DNA of 64,000 bases from Daucus carota subsp. sativus. Taxonomy: Eukaryota; Streptophyta; Magnoliopsida; Apiales; Apiaceae. Below, piece by piece: positions 48,161 to 62,519 of the stretch (position 1 is its first letter; each line of letters starts with the position of its first letter). Location: contig NC_030384.2 of the NCBI RefSeq assembly GCF_001625215.2, positions 42,690,390-42,754,389 of the forward strand, in the 5' to 3' direction. The notes below the pieces were generated by a model, which was not told the DNA's origin, did not search any database, and saw only the letters and a program-made list of their open reading frames with translations. The translations under genes and the position numbers were made by a program.

Positions 48161-50820
48161 ATGGGGAATAAATTGGGGAGAAAGAGAGAAGCGGTGGATG
48201 AGAAGTACACAAAACCACAAGGGTTGTATCAGCACAAAGATGTGGATCAGAAGAAGCTTAGAAAGCTTATTCTTGATTCTAAGCTTGCCCCATGTTACCC
48301 CGGTGACGATGATCACAATGCCTTTGATCTCGAGGAATGCCCAATTTGCTTCTTGGTTTGTGTCCTATTACTTCTTGTTTTTTCCATTTGTTTTATGCTC
48401 CCAATTGAGTATTGTATATATAATTTGACTTAGCCAGCTCTTTACTTATCTGAAGACTATCAGTTTACATAAAAGTAACTATTGGATATGTTGTTTAATG
48501 GCAATTCAAAACATGTTTATATATGTAGTTGATAGTTTGAGTCCGGATAGCCAATTAATTTTTTTACTCAAAATCTTACAGTATTATCCAAGTCTTAATC
48601 GCTCAAGATGTTGCTCCAAAGGCATATGCACCGGTAATATATATTTGCAGTCTATTTTCTACATAGGTCAGTAGTTTCTACCAGTTTGACTAATTCTTAA
48701 CTTCCTTTTTGAACCAGAGTGTTTTCTGCAGATGAAAACTCCCAATTCTACTCGTCCTACACAGTATGTTTTGAAGTCAGTTGACTATGTTATTTTCCTT
48801 CTTTCCTTATCCTGCTTTTAGAATTTGGCAATTTATAGCTTCTTTGTTTTATAACTATGCAAAAGGTGTCCCTTCTGTAAGACCTCTAACTATGCTGTGG
48901 AGTATCGGGGTATGAAGACAAAGGAGGAAAAAGGCATCGAACAAATTGTGAGATTTTGGATATCTCAAGTGCATTTCAATTTCCTGGAAAGTGGAAAGCC
49001 ATTCACTATCAGTGTTCAATGACAATTATATAACTCTTTCATGTAGGAAGAACAACGAGTGATTGAAGCTAATATAAGAATGCGACAACAAGAACTAAAG
49101 GATGAAGAGGAGAGGATGCAGAAACGCCAACTTGTAAATTCGTCAAGCAGAAGCAGATCGGGGGAGATTGAGTATAGCTCAATAGCAGGTACTGTATTAT
49201 ATCCCTGGCTTAATCATAATCTGCAACTATGTGCCTGATTTCTTATATATGGATTTGCCTTTTCATTGTTCTGTACTTGTCTTCTTTCTAGTCGATAATT
49301 AATTGGCTGCTCTCTTTTCTTTTCTTATTTATTGGCAGACTCATCATCCTTTGTAGAAGGTGAGGGAACAAATTCTCCTCAATACCTATCTGCTATGCCA
49401 TCAATGAGGCAGCCTTTACCCCCTAGGCAGAATAGGTACACTCTATTCCATGACCTTTTGTGTATCAATTACAGTTATATTTACGAACCACCCCTCGTAC
49501 TTGTTATAAACAATCTGGACACTTTGATGTCAACCTTCTTTTTGTTATTTCTTTTGTATAGTTATGTAACTAGAGTGTCTGTCTTTGCCTACTGTTTTCA
49601 TCCAAGAAACTAATACTTCTGGGGGAAATTACTGACCCTTTGTTTCCTCTTAAGTTTTTCTTTAGTAGCATTATTTGATTGATTGTGCATGTTGAAGAGC
49701 TTTAACTGTTACCTGTAATAGTAATCACCCCGTCGAGGAAAAACAAAGGAGCTAAGGGAGAAAGTAAAGTATTAGGCATCGAGACGTATTTGGCATAGAA
49801 AGGGTAGACTGTGTAGTCAAATTATTTAAATTCAGTCCTTCTGCTTACTTATGTTGAGAAGCATGTTGTAGTAGTTTTGAGTTGGGACAGCACTCAAGAA
49901 AACTTTGCATTGTGTTATTATGGTGTGTTACATTTTTGAAGTGTTTATTATCTATCTGAGCCTCTAGTGCTAGTATTTCTGATGTTAGTAGCTATTTTTG
50001 TGCTTCATATGCACTTCTCCAGTGCTGATAGACCTTCATCCTATGAAACTCCATATATGGCTATAGATAATATTGCTGGAAGTAGGGAACTGGGATAATG
50101 TTTTCACTGATTTTAGATGTTTGTGAGTTGGGGAAGTTAAAATTAATTATAATCTGTACTTGAAATGCAGTAGGAGACAGCAACTGTTGAGGAGTTTATG
50201 TGTTTTCTAGTATGGCTCTGCAAAGCTTCTTTCCTGACCTTGTAGATTATTATAAATTTATTGGTAAACCCAAATGAAAATCTTATGACATGTTTTGTTG
50301 TGTTAGCAACGTTAGGGACGGCAAATTAGTAGAATCCGATAGACGTAGTACCAATCTAAGCTAAATGCATCATATGAAGCATCTATCTTTCTAATGGAAG
50401 TGAAACCTCCACGCATGGTCTGTTATTTAGTATTCTGTATAACAATGATCTATCTGTGATTTCATCATAAGATAACGTGATGTTTCAGAGCACAGTAGTG
50501 GTAAAAAGATTTGAAGTAGAAACACTTGAATCTAGCAACGCATCATGTAAATGGCTTATCCGAGCGAGTGTTCAGTTATTTGTGATTCATTTTTGTGCCT
50601 ATGCATGTGCGATGAGATGTAATATGTGAGTCCTATTTAGCGATATATTCCTGTCCTGTACATGTGCCTAGCTTAATGAGTTTTAAATTTATTCCAGCCG
50701 GATAAAGTTTGACTGCATATATCTGTAGAATAACTTCTAGTTGCCATATGGCTAAAAAAACTCATAACTGAAGACTATATTACAAGAGCCGTTATAAGAA
50801 AGTTGTTTCTTTTTTCCTTT

Positions 50821-50863
<43 letters not shown>

Positions 50864-52858
50864 TAGGATATGTAATTGTATTACTACAACCCTTGTTTAT
50901 CAAATGTCATTGTTATATATTTATAATTCTGTTAGTGTTAACATTTCTATGTGCAGTATCACATTATTTACTCATATAGCTATATACTACTTACAATTTA
51001 CTTATACGAGTCATTTATTGGTTTATTTTACTATGTACTTGGACAAATCATGTCATGGAATATTGTAAGTGCTTTTCAGGAAGAGTAGTGATGCAGGAGG
51101 CTTGTAAAACAATGGCTATATGAACAAAAAACAATGAAAAGATAATCTTGGGTGCATGAACCGCGGAACACCCACTACCCCAAGGGTTTCCTAACCGTGA
51201 AAGAAATAAAAACTATGGATCGAAACGCATGAAGGAGACCCGATTCAGTATTTAAAAATGTTCCAATTGTCAAGACTAAAAGAATGTGGGGATTACAATG
51301 TTTGTCTAGGTAATGGAAACCCTAAATTTATAACCTAAGGGGCTACGGCCCACAAACAATTGGGCTTTTTTATAAGTAAACTACTTATATAATAATCTAC
51401 TAGCCTCGCCATATAAAATAAATAAATACACTGATTTCCACACACTAAAATAGGATTAGACCATAAACTAATAAAATAAAAGACTCCTTTTATTTTCTTT
51501 CCATGCACCATCAAGCAGGATAGCTTCTGCTATATGATACCAGGTCGCAAGTTACAACATGTGCACTCAATAAGAACATGTATGTAGTATCACTGCATTG
51601 AATGGATTTTCTTGTAGAGTTAAAAATATTTGGATAATAATTCGGTCAATAATTGTTGATTGAAAGTGCTCTTATTTGATGTTGGCTAGTCTGTTACCAC
51701 TTCTGCCTGCACTATGCGGATATCATACATTTAAAATTCGATAATTGTCATGATGATCTATTACTAACATTCTGACTTTGTATACAGGGAAGATGAATTT
51801 GATCTTGATCTTGAGGATATAATGATCATGGAAGCAATTTGGTTGTCCATTCAGGTTTTAACCCCAGATCCTCTTATTTTTTTCTATTTTAGTGACCTTC
51901 TGCTGATGTACTTTTAATTTGAAATTAGGTCTGGTGGAAATTGTATACTATATGAAGTAAATTACTTCTATACTTCTACTTCCAATCGTTGTCACTGGAA
52001 GTTCAGACCGCAGTGTTTTTGCACATATCTGCATTACTTTTGGAATCTGAAACACGAAAATTGGATGTTAAGTTGACAAGTCCTTTATCACGCTAATGAT
52101 CTATAAGTGTCTCAGGTTGTTGGTAGTGTATATTGCTAGCTTAATATTGTTTAGCATGCATTCCTCTATGTACTAGAAATATATGATCATGCTATCCTTC
52201 TTTTACCATCTGGCGTCTGGTTTGGAGTGGACGTTTTTTTCTTTATTATTTTGTGATGTACTTATTTCCTAATCTTTGTTGCTCATTAATTTTAAATCAA
52301 TGATGCAAACAGGGGAATGACAGACATGGGAATCCAACCTCCGGGGATACTGCTCCATTAGAACAATTCATATCAGAGGATCAATGTGTGGCAGCACCAG
52401 TTGAGACAGCAACATCTTCATCGTCCCCTTCGGGTGGTCTAGCTTGTGCAATTGCTGCTTTAGCAGAGCGTCAGCAAGGAAGTGAAGATTCTTCCGGTAA
52501 CTATAACGAAAACACTTCGACGTTCAATACGGTTCCTGTATGCAGCAGCTTTTCGAATATAAATGAGCCGGTGCATCATCAGTATTTTGCATCAAGCTCC
52601 ATCGAAGTGGCCCCCATTATAAGGGAAGAATGGGGGACTGAAGTTGGACCGAGTTATGCAGGGCATGACGCAGCCGAAGATATGGTCGAGAACAATAACT
52701 CTTTCCCAGAACAGGATGAAAATGGAAGTAATTCTCAAACTTCAGCTGCAGCCGTTGTTCCCGAGAGCTTCGAGGAGCAGATGATGCTGGCCATGGCAGT
52801 ATCGCTAGCTGAGGCTCGGGCCTGCACCAGTTCCCCTAGCGTGACATGGCAGTATTAG
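48161..52858 (+). CDS. DA2: DA2/GW2-type RING E3 ubiquitin ligase (8 coding exons)
   Basis: In Arabidopsis DA2, and GW2 in rice, this E3 ligase limits cell proliferation and so seed and organ size; DA2 works with the DA1 peptidase. Exons: 48161-48355, 48582-48633, 48718-48763, 48866-48947, 49047-49188, 49339-49435, 51788-51854, 52313-52858, all GT-AG, closing to 408 aa. The N-terminus [20 protein letters not shown] is the family signature. The atypical RING spans about 60-102: CPICF (C60, C63), CC (75-76), C81, C84 and CPFC (C99, C102). A charged helix follows ([20 protein letters not shown]). Two UIM-like helices are visible near the middle and at the C-terminus ([13 protein letters not shown] and [15 protein letters not shown]). 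Intron 6 is 2.35 kb and holds a G31 run and a repeat fragment. Homology to DA2 is recalled along the entire length. Confidence 0.95.
50831..50861 (+). repeat. Run of 31 G preceded by a T tract
   Basis: An uninterrupted G31 directly after at least ten T, in DA2 intron 6. Such a run can form G-quadruplexes in DNA and pre-mRNA. The exact length may be a sequencing estimate. Confidence 0.9.
51140..51510. repeat. Probable retroelement fragment in DA2 intron 6
   Basis: Contains GAACCGCGGAACACCCAC and GGGGCTACGGCCCACAAAC in an otherwise AT-rich intron, reminiscent of an LTR piece. The ends are not defined. Confidence 0.35.
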
Positions 52859-54131
52859 GTCTTAGATCGAGGGAATGTTGGATTTTTCCGTCCACTGACC
52901 ACACTCTTTCTGCTTCTCCAGTATACAGGTCTGCATAATCATGAAAGAGAAAGGTTGATTGGTCTGTGTAATCATGTAATAGAAAGGTTGATTATAAGTA
53001 AATATTAAAATTTGTTCTGGTTCTGATTCACAAAGCAGAGATCCAACATCCTCCTTGCATTCTCACCCAAAACGTTTTTACCCTCTAACAGTATCACAAA
53101 AGTCTGTACACTACAATATCTTGGTTTAGCTGATTAAACTGTCAAATTTTAAAATATATAATCCCAGATATAACTTCTTCAAGGTCGTTGCTATTCTTTT
53201 TCCTTAAATACATTCACGTGATGCTTGAATTTTATTAATTTACTATAAATATTTACAGGATAAAATGCATGATTACCTTTTAATTGGTTGGACCAGTGTT
53301 GTCATTGGAGTTGCAGGCTGACCCAGGCTCTGTGTGGCTACATACTTCACTGGGGTGGCCTGTAACTAAAAAGACCATACATGATGAATGAATTTTAAAA
53401 TCCCCTTCCCCTTGCATGTGGAAAAAGGAAAGCTGATATGAATTATTGACACAGTATTAAATCCATTGTGGTGCGATAAAAAAGGAATTAAAAGCTGAGA
53501 GTGACGGAGGAGGAGCAATAAGGTTGTTAGATGAGGTAGGTGAAGGACACCGTTTAAATTTGGCTGGGCAAAAATCACATGCAGATGGATCTCCTTTTAT
53601 TTATTAGTAGTGGTGGTATTGAATTTTGTGGGTGGAGTTTTGAATAGTATGGGTCACAAGTTTCATCTGCCTGGTGTGATCAGAGAAGCGAGTTGAAAAT
53701 GATGAGAGTTGTAAAGCCAAATACTAGTACTAGTATTTTTGTAGTTTGGATTTTGGAACATAGGCAGTGAAAAATTCTACCAATCTCTCACACTCTATGT
53801 GTCTCTATTTAATGCTAATTCCCAAACGCAACACTTCTCCGTTGGCTTGTCTCACAGGACAGAGTTATTTCTTTCAACTCTCCCTCTCGGGTCCATTAAA
53901 TGCCAACACAAAGTGAGGACAATTATAAAATAAAATTATATCCGTCTCATTTTAACTGCTTTTGATTTACAAGTTAACATTCCGGAGTATAGGCCTCATT
54001 CGAGATTGACAATGTAATTTGGAGAGATTGATATATTCGTAAATTCCTTGCGATTTGACCCCACCTTTCCACCTCCATTTTAAATTCAAACTTCACACCC
54101 TGTCCTCTGCTCCTGTTCCGGAGAAAGCCAT
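52859..54131. other. Intergenic, DA2 to ICR
   Basis: DA2 3' UTR and the ICR promoter. There is no gene or clear mobile element. Confidence 0.45.
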
Positions 54132-54139
54132 TTATATAG
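54132..54139 (+). promoter_or_regulatory. TATA box of the ICR gene
   Basis: TTATATAG, with a likely start about 54165. A 5' UTR intron probably follows: donor AAG/GTGAGC at 54224, acceptor TTTTGCAG ending at 54779. Confidence 0.5.
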
Positions 54140-54834
54140 CGTTGTGTGTGCATTCACATTTATGTGAAGAGGTCTCTACTCTATAACATTAGCTGAAGCT
54201 TCTTCATAGAAAAGAAGTTGAAGGTGAGCTCCATATTTTCCTCAAAATCATCTCTTATAGTGAAATCTTTCAACTCACTTGTGTTGTGTGTCTGTTATTT
54301 AAGATTTATGTTGCTGAAAATAATTTAGATATCGTAAAGAATTATCAGAACCAACAATTATGTACTGGACTACTAGTACTGCTAGTTTTGGTTGAATGAG
54401 CTTGCACATCTTTTAATATGCTGTAGTATGTTACTGGACAAGTACAGAGATTTGCAATAAAGTGGATAAAAACACTTTTACACTGCGCATGCATAACATC
54501 ACTGATGGATTCATTGTTTTCTTGTCTTTGCATATCTCAATCTATGTTTCTTGGCTTTTACCACTATAATCTACTCTAGTTTTGACAGAAAATAGTCTGT
54601 GATTTAATTGGTTTGGTCATATATTTTTGTTCACTTGCATTCTTGATCTCTCTGTACCACTTATGCACCCAAATCTGCAAGACATTGTGACTCCACAGCT
54701 TCAGTATGTGATCAACTTTTGTTACTTTTCGTCTATACATATTATCTTGTTTAACTGTAACATTCGTTTGGTTTTGCAGATCTCGAGTTTCCCATTCATT
54801 TTGCTCCTCACAGAGTTTTGTATAAGCAGATCAA

Positions 54835-56415
54835 ATGCCAAGATTAAGGTTAGAGTTTCACTCGTCTTGGTTCATACTTCATACTTATGCAGATTATTCA
54901 TGCGGTAGATGTGTACTAGTCACATTAACGTGATATGAAAATGAGATTATTTTTCCATGCAATATTTTGTGTTTGATGCTGTTATAATGTTGGAAACTCT
55001 GCTAAATCGCTCCATGTATTCATCTTTGATGTATACACAAGTAGTCCTGAGATCTATCCCCATTCTCTGCTTTACGATGTAGTTTTCGGCAATTCTGTAC
55101 TAGAATTATGAGCTTCAGGGGTCAAAAAGATGTGTAAAAGAATTTCACATAGTTTCTCGCTGATAATAATTAATAAGATCATAGAAACTTTTCTGCAAGA
55201 TCGGATTAGTATATAGCCTCAATTTAAACATACTTGTTTATCCATCTTCGTTAATGTACCTGATTGTGAGTAGCTAAAATTTATTGTTTGTACAGCCGAG
55301 GTTCAGAACTGACTCAAAGGAGCCCGAACTTGGGGGATGGCAGAGGTTCATCTCAACTGAGGAAATCTAACTCTGAATTAGATCCTTCTCGTCGGAGTAC
55401 TGTCAGTGAAAGGAGTTCAAAGTTGAGAGGTGGTCGATCCCCTCGAGGTTCTCAGTCTGATCCTGTTAATCAGAAACGATTTGGAAGTCGTATTGCAGGT
55501 TTGGAATCTCAACTCCAGCTAGCGCAAGAGGAGCTCAAGAATCTGAAAGATCAGTTAACCTTTGCTCAGGCAGCAAAGGAACAAGCTCAACAGGAACTGG
55601 AGAATAAAGCCACAGATTCGGTTATTCCAGAGGCTGAAGAACTTCTTGAAGAACATTCCCCTCCAATTGAAATTGAAGAATCCAATGAAACAGATGCTAA
55701 TGAGAATGATAGTGCTTGTCAGCAGGAAACTGATGTTTTCGAAGTTCTAGTAGAGAAGTCACTTGGAATCAGCCAACCAAACGAAGATAGTGAGCTCAAC
55801 TTATCGACAATAACGACAGCCATTTCTGAACCAGGGGAACAAATAGTCAATGAGTTAGCTTTAAAGAATGAGGAGATAAGTTTGTTAGTAGCCAAAATGG
55901 GAGAGAAGGAAAGTGAACTAGCTTCTGTTTCTCAAGAAAATGAAAAGCTAAAAACTCAGTTGCATGAGGCAACTGAGGAGATATCATCAGCTCGCGTCAA
56001 GGAAGAGGAGCTAAAATTGAGGTTGAGACAAGTAGAAGAAGAGCTGAGAAGTGCGCAAGGCCGAATTCTTCATTCCAATGCGTTGCTTGAAACGGTGGAA
56101 GGAGAAAAGGAGGCACTGGAAACAGAAATGACGAGGCTCAGAGTGCAAACGGAGCAATGGAGAAAAGCAGCCGATGCTGCTGCATTAGTACTAGCAGGGG
56201 ACGCGGAGATGAATGCAAGAGGTCTGTCTACAAGGTTTGAATCCATGGATAAGCACTACTGCAGCGCGTTTGAGCCACCACTTGGTGGATATGCTGGATT
56301 TCTGGATTCACAAGGATTAGATAATGACTCTGATGATGGTTATGGAAATGGAAAGAAGAAAAGTTCAGGTGTTAGAATGTTCGGAGACTTGTGGAAGAAG
56401 AAGAGCCAAAAGTGA
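54835..56415 (+). CDS. Interactor of constitutive active ROPs (ICR/RIP family)
   Basis: A coiled-coil scaffold that binds GTP-loaded ROP (Rho of plants) GTPases and links them to the exocyst or microtubules at the cell cortex. The first coding exon is only 14 nt (54835-54848: MPRL plus two bases). The second, 55296-56415, completes 377 aa; the usual range in short members is about 320-350 aa. The N-terminus MPRLSRGSELTQR and the RISGLES-type block (GSRIAGLESQLQLAQEELKN) are family marks. Long heptad-rich helices occupy about 75-125 and 195-300. QWRKAADAAALVLAGD is the conserved ROP-binding region, and the end GVRMFGDLWKKKSQK is the typical basic tail. It follows DA2 on the same strand; the same order (DA2, then ICR4) is found in Arabidopsis. 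Confidence 0.92.
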
Positions 56416-57613
56416 GGATGATCATAGTTGCCTAGAAAAAAAAAAGCTCGCACTTAGTTATCTCATTGGCAAGAAAGTAAAACTCATATTTACTAGTTTG
56501 TCACTGCATGTTTACTGATTTGTAATGAAATTGGCCGCTTGCTCAAAATAAATATGTTATGTGTATCACAAATCTGCATTTAGAACCTTTACCTTTCGGC
56601 ATTGCATGTGTTGTGATCAGCGTGACAATTTGTGAAATACAAATGGTCTCAATCTAATGTCATGTTAAGTTACGAACTCTTCTAAAATTTTAAGGCGCTA
56701 GAAAAAGGAGTTAGTCGGAATATATACTATCGTAGTTCATTGCTTAGGATGTTGCCCTTCTCTTTATCAATCCCGCAAGAACCACCCAGAAACCAAACAT
56801 ATCCGACATATCTCACTAGTCAACTACGGAAGTAGGGTTTAAAAATTGAGACTTGAGAGGGTTAATAGTAGGCAAATCTCACCTCAAGCAGAAAGGTAGT
56901 TTCCTAGAACTGAAAGTACAACTGGCCCCTAAATATTACATCCACCAGAGATGCTAGATATTTGTGGGATTTTATTCAAAAAATATCAAAAAAGGAAGTA
57001 CACGATGAAGAAGAGGGCTTCAATGAAACTTCGCATTCAGTGTCCATGAGTGGAGTGCAAATTTCTGAAAGATGAGTGACTGAAAGCACAGAGACTGAAG
57101 TGAAGCCCATGCCTGCCAACCAAAGCCAGAGCTCTACTTGTTCAAAGGGACCATTATCCAGTTACAAGACTGGATAGTACAGGACTCGAATGAAAATTTA
57201 CTCTGCCCCATACCAATATACCATACTCCATTCATCCATCTCCATGCCAGTTCATCCATTTCTCATTCATTTCATAAACAATGCTAGTACTGTACGTACT
57301 CCACCACTGTTTCAACACTTCTTCAAATTTATATTCCTTTGCAGATTTCTGGTCCCTCCTCTCTTTCCCATACTTTGAATCAGACATCTCATGTAATAAT
57401 TCCATGTTTCACAGATCTTTTCTAACTGTGAAATTATGAAATTTTACCTCATTAATCTCGCCTGAAATATATACTAGTTATAATTTTCCAATTTTAATCT
57501 AATATACACTGTTCTTTATTACCGAATTGCAGTACATACATATATGGCGAAATTAGGTACAAAATCTTTCACAAAATGACATGCTTTAAGTTTTCAGCCG
57601 AATAGGCCTCATA
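56416..57613. other. Intergenic, ICR 3' flank
   Basis: The 3' UTR of ICR and unique sequence. No gene is supportable. Confidence 0.45.
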
Positions 57614-57623
57614 TATAAGCATT

Positions 57624-58168
57624 GGGTTAATTATCTAGTTGGTCACTGAAGTGGGATTAATGTATCAAATTGGTCACTGAACTCAAAACGGTATCAAGAT
57701 GATCACTGAAGTGGCCATAAATATCAAACAAGTACCTTCAAATATAAGTTCAAGTAGTAAAAATATTATTTATAAAGTTTCACACATTATTTTTGAATGT
57801 TACCAAAACCAAGTAAAAAGTTATGACTTCTAATATTTATGATAATATATTTAGATTTTATCAAGTTTATTTATAATTTATTTTAATTAAAACAAAAAAA
57901 TAACTATATAATAAAATATAAATAATAAATAAACTTGATAAAATATAAATATATTATTTTAAATACTAAAAGTCATAATCTTTTAGTTGGTTGCCGTAAC
58001 ATTTAAAATTAATGTGTAAAACTTTATAAATAATATTTTTACTGCTTCAACTTATATTTCAAAGTACTTGTTTGATATTTATGGCCACTTCAGTGACCAT
58101 CTTGATACCGTTTTGAGTTCAGTGACCAATTTGATACATTAAGCCCACTTCAACTTGATAATTAACCC
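57624..58168. mobile_element. Foldback Mutator-like MITE with TIRs of about 235 bp
   Basis: The two arms are inverted copies over nearly the whole element; both contain ATTGGTCACTGAACTCAAAA and GAAGTGGCCATAAATATCAA. A 10-bp duplication TATAAGCATT flanks it (57614-57623 and 58169-58178). Termini are GGGTTAATTATC. The duplication length and very long TIRs fit a non-autonomous MULE. Transcripts would fold into a long hairpin. Confidence 0.88.
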
Positions 58169-58383
58169 TATAAGCATTAATAGCGTTGATTAAAACATCT
58201 CATCTCAATTGTCATCATTTTGTGTAAAATTTTGTATCCAATTTTATGGATGTAGCACAGGTGTATGTAGATGATTTTCTGCAAAACATGGCTCTCAATA
58301 TATTTAGAAAAACTCACAATCATGTACAAATACGAAAGAAGAACAATATTTTCGAGATTTATTAATTTACGACTAGCAAAATA

Positions 58384-59806
<1,423 letters not shown>

Positions 59807-59973
59807 GTTGGATAAGTATTGTAAGAAGATGAGAAATAAGCAATGATAATATGAATATGATGAGGGTTTAGAGAATTATGAGGAACTAAGAGAAGGAGAT
59901 GAGTTGGTATTGTACTGTGTAGGGGAGCAGAGTGAGAGGCAGATGAACACATGGCTTGGTGGCAATGCTTAGC

Positions 59974-59981
59974 TATTTATA
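59974..59981 (-). promoter_or_regulatory. TATA box of the GA 2-oxidase gene
   Basis: CTATAAATAG on the minus strand, about 170 bp before the start codon, a good match to the plant consensus. Confidence 0.65.
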
Positions 59982-60925
59982 GCACAATTCAGAAGATGAG
60001 GAAGAATCCTGTGAAAGAAAGATATAATTACATTTTTTAATATTTTTTTCAAGGTGTTCGGGTTAAAAATTAAGTGAAATTATAAAAATACTTCCCTGTC
60101 TTACTTCAAAAAATAAAAATCAAAATACTTCCCTGTCTCAAATAATAATCGACTTTTCCTAGTCAAATTAACCTATATTTCTGTCAGAGATTTAAATTTA
60201 TTCTTTTACTACTTATAAAACATGAACAATTATATTTTAAAATATACTAGATATACTTAATATTGATATATCTTATATATATTTCAGTTATATAATATAA
60301 TTATAAACTACGGTCAAATTTGATCAATTTAACACTTTAAAAGTTAAATTAAAAAAAACCAATTAAATATCATGTTTCATTTTAAATATTTTGTGATTAT
60401 ATTATTTTTTTCAAAAACTATGGCAATATAAATTTTGTAACTCAAAGCAAATTTTTTATAGGATTTGCAAACTAATGTAATCCAATACAATATCTTAAAA
60501 TGAAAAGATCCAATTTAACTTTGCTTGCATGTTTATTTTGGAAGTTATTATGTTGTAAAATTATATTTCATTTTCGAAAAAAGTAAAAGATTATATTAAT
60601 TTTCTCAATACGCATCTCACAAAAATAACAAAAAAGCACCGGAGTTTTCAAAATTCCAAAAATTAATTGGGAGCTTACTTTATGCTATCAGATCTTCAGC
60701 TCTGGTTTATAACGCCGTATAAACTGGACATGTATTTAACATATTTTATTTTAAATTTTGATAATTCTTGGATGAATTTTGTCAAACACGGCATCCATTT
60801 TATTCAATTTTGCAAAAAACTTGACGTTAAATGAAATTATGATTTGTTAAATTTGTACATAAATGATTAAAATTCTAATTCAACGCACTGAATCAATCCT
60901 TTGTTTTTATCTACGCAAAGTAATA

Positions 60926-61502
60926 CTCCCTCCCCTCCGTCCCCCGGAATTGTTTACATTGGAGGGGGACACGGAGACCAAGACAATGTATAAAAAATGA
61001 GTAAAGTTAGATGAAAAGTGGGTAAAATGGTGGGATCTATCAATATTTAATAATAAATTTGAGATAGTGGGTGTAATAGTAGTTTTTATTGTTAAATATG
61101 AGATAGTAGGGGGAAAATAGTGGGTGTAATGATGGGAAAAACTTACTATTTATAATAACGTAAAAAAATGAGAACTACATCCTAAAATAGTACTCCCTCC
61201 GTCCCTCCCATTTCTTATCATTTCGGTTGGGCACGGAGGTTAAGAAATATGTATAAAGTAGTGGAAAAGAGAAAGAAAAGTGGGTGAAGTGGTGGAACCT
61301 ATTGATTTTTAATGTATAAAAAGAAGATAGTGGAGTAAAACTAGTGTGAAAAGAAAAGAAAAGTGAAGAAGTGGTGGGACTCGTTGACTATTTTGGGTAA
61401 GTTTTGAAATGTAAAGAAATGAATGAGACATCCCAAAATGGAAAGTGTAAAGAAATGGGGGGACGGAGGGAGTAACCGTAAAGAAATAAGAGGGAAGAGG
61501 GA
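60926..61502. mobile_element. Stowaway MITE interrupted by a second Stowaway
   Basis: The left end CTCCCTCCCCTCCGTCCCC follows TA at 60924-60925. The interior matches the MITE at 30329. Its right end, after the nested element, is AAGAGGGAAGAGGGAG next to TA. The second element (61193-61472) sits close to this end. Confidence 0.7.
61193..61472. mobile_element. Nested Stowaway MITE
   Basis: CTCCCTCCGTCCCTCCCATT and its inverse at the right (GGGGGGACGGAGGGAG), with TA on both sides (61191-61192, 61473-61474). 280 bp; well preserved, so younger than the element around it. Confidence 0.9.
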
Positions 61503-61534
61503 GTAGGAAACATCACAAATTCAAATTACAAATT

Positions 61535-61712
61535 TTCTATGGTGTGCCTAAGGGCACACAATAGTCACTAACATTCATGAGAATACTAGCTTTTGATTGG
61601 TGGATGGATAATAAATGTAAATGACCCCCTGCATTCACATCAATTCCACCAATCAAAACAAACCATTTTCATGAAAGTTGATGCTTATTGTGTGCCCATG
61701 GGCACACATTAG
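61535..61712. mobile_element. Short palindromic MITE with GTGTGCC ends
   Basis: Left CTATGGTGTGCCTAAGGG and right inverse CTAATGTGTGCCCATGGG. The similarity continues inward through TTTTGATTGGTGGA. AAATT may be the target duplication. The right end holds a perfect 18-bp palindrome (half-site GTGTGCCCA). Confidence 0.65.
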
Positions 61713-62325
61713 AAATTAGAAAGACCGTTCAAATTAAGATGTCGTAGGTATTTGTCTGTGTTTTGATTTGATCCGAACAAATTCAATAATTGAACAATCA
61801 TTTATCCCGAGAAATTGAATTTTGTTTCGGGTCATTATACTGTCGTAGGTAATTAAGGATGAAATGTCATTATAGCATCTCCAAGAGCTGGGACTTGTTA
61901 GTTAAAATATCTATGTGTCATCTCACGTGTCATGTGGCATTTTTAGATGATATGTAAAAAAAATGTTCTCCAACCATCATCTTTTAGTAAAAAAAATATA
62001 AATAATCATATTTGTTTCAATAAATTTGTTGAACTAAAATATAGATAATCATGTTTGTTTCAATAAATTTGTTGAACTAGTAAAGCTATTATGTATAATT
62101 TTAACTTGACATATTTATACATAATCTTATTAGAGAATTTTTCTCACCTGTTAGCCAAAAACTTGTAGGGAAATCTACAAAACTACCTACCTTTTCTTTT
62201 ATTGTTTTCGAAAATACTGTTTGCAACTTTTGCAACCTCATTTGCAACTACAGGCGGCGCCAGCCGTGTTGCAACCTGATTTCAAGTGCCAGTTTTCAAA
62301 TGTCATTTTCGACCTCATTTTCGGA

Positions 62326-62330
<5 letters not shown>

Positions 62331-62418
<88 letters not shown>
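62331..62418. repeat. (TA)44 microsatellite
   Basis: An 88-bp uninterrupted TA run inside the Mutator-like element. Confidence 0.98.
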
Positions 62419-62421
<3 letters not shown>

Positions 62422-62519
62422 GCATATATGGTTGCATATGGTTGTATTCAGTTGCATATGGTTGCATTCAGTTGATTCTATTGTAATCTAATGGCCCCGC
62501 CAGGGGCACACCATACATC

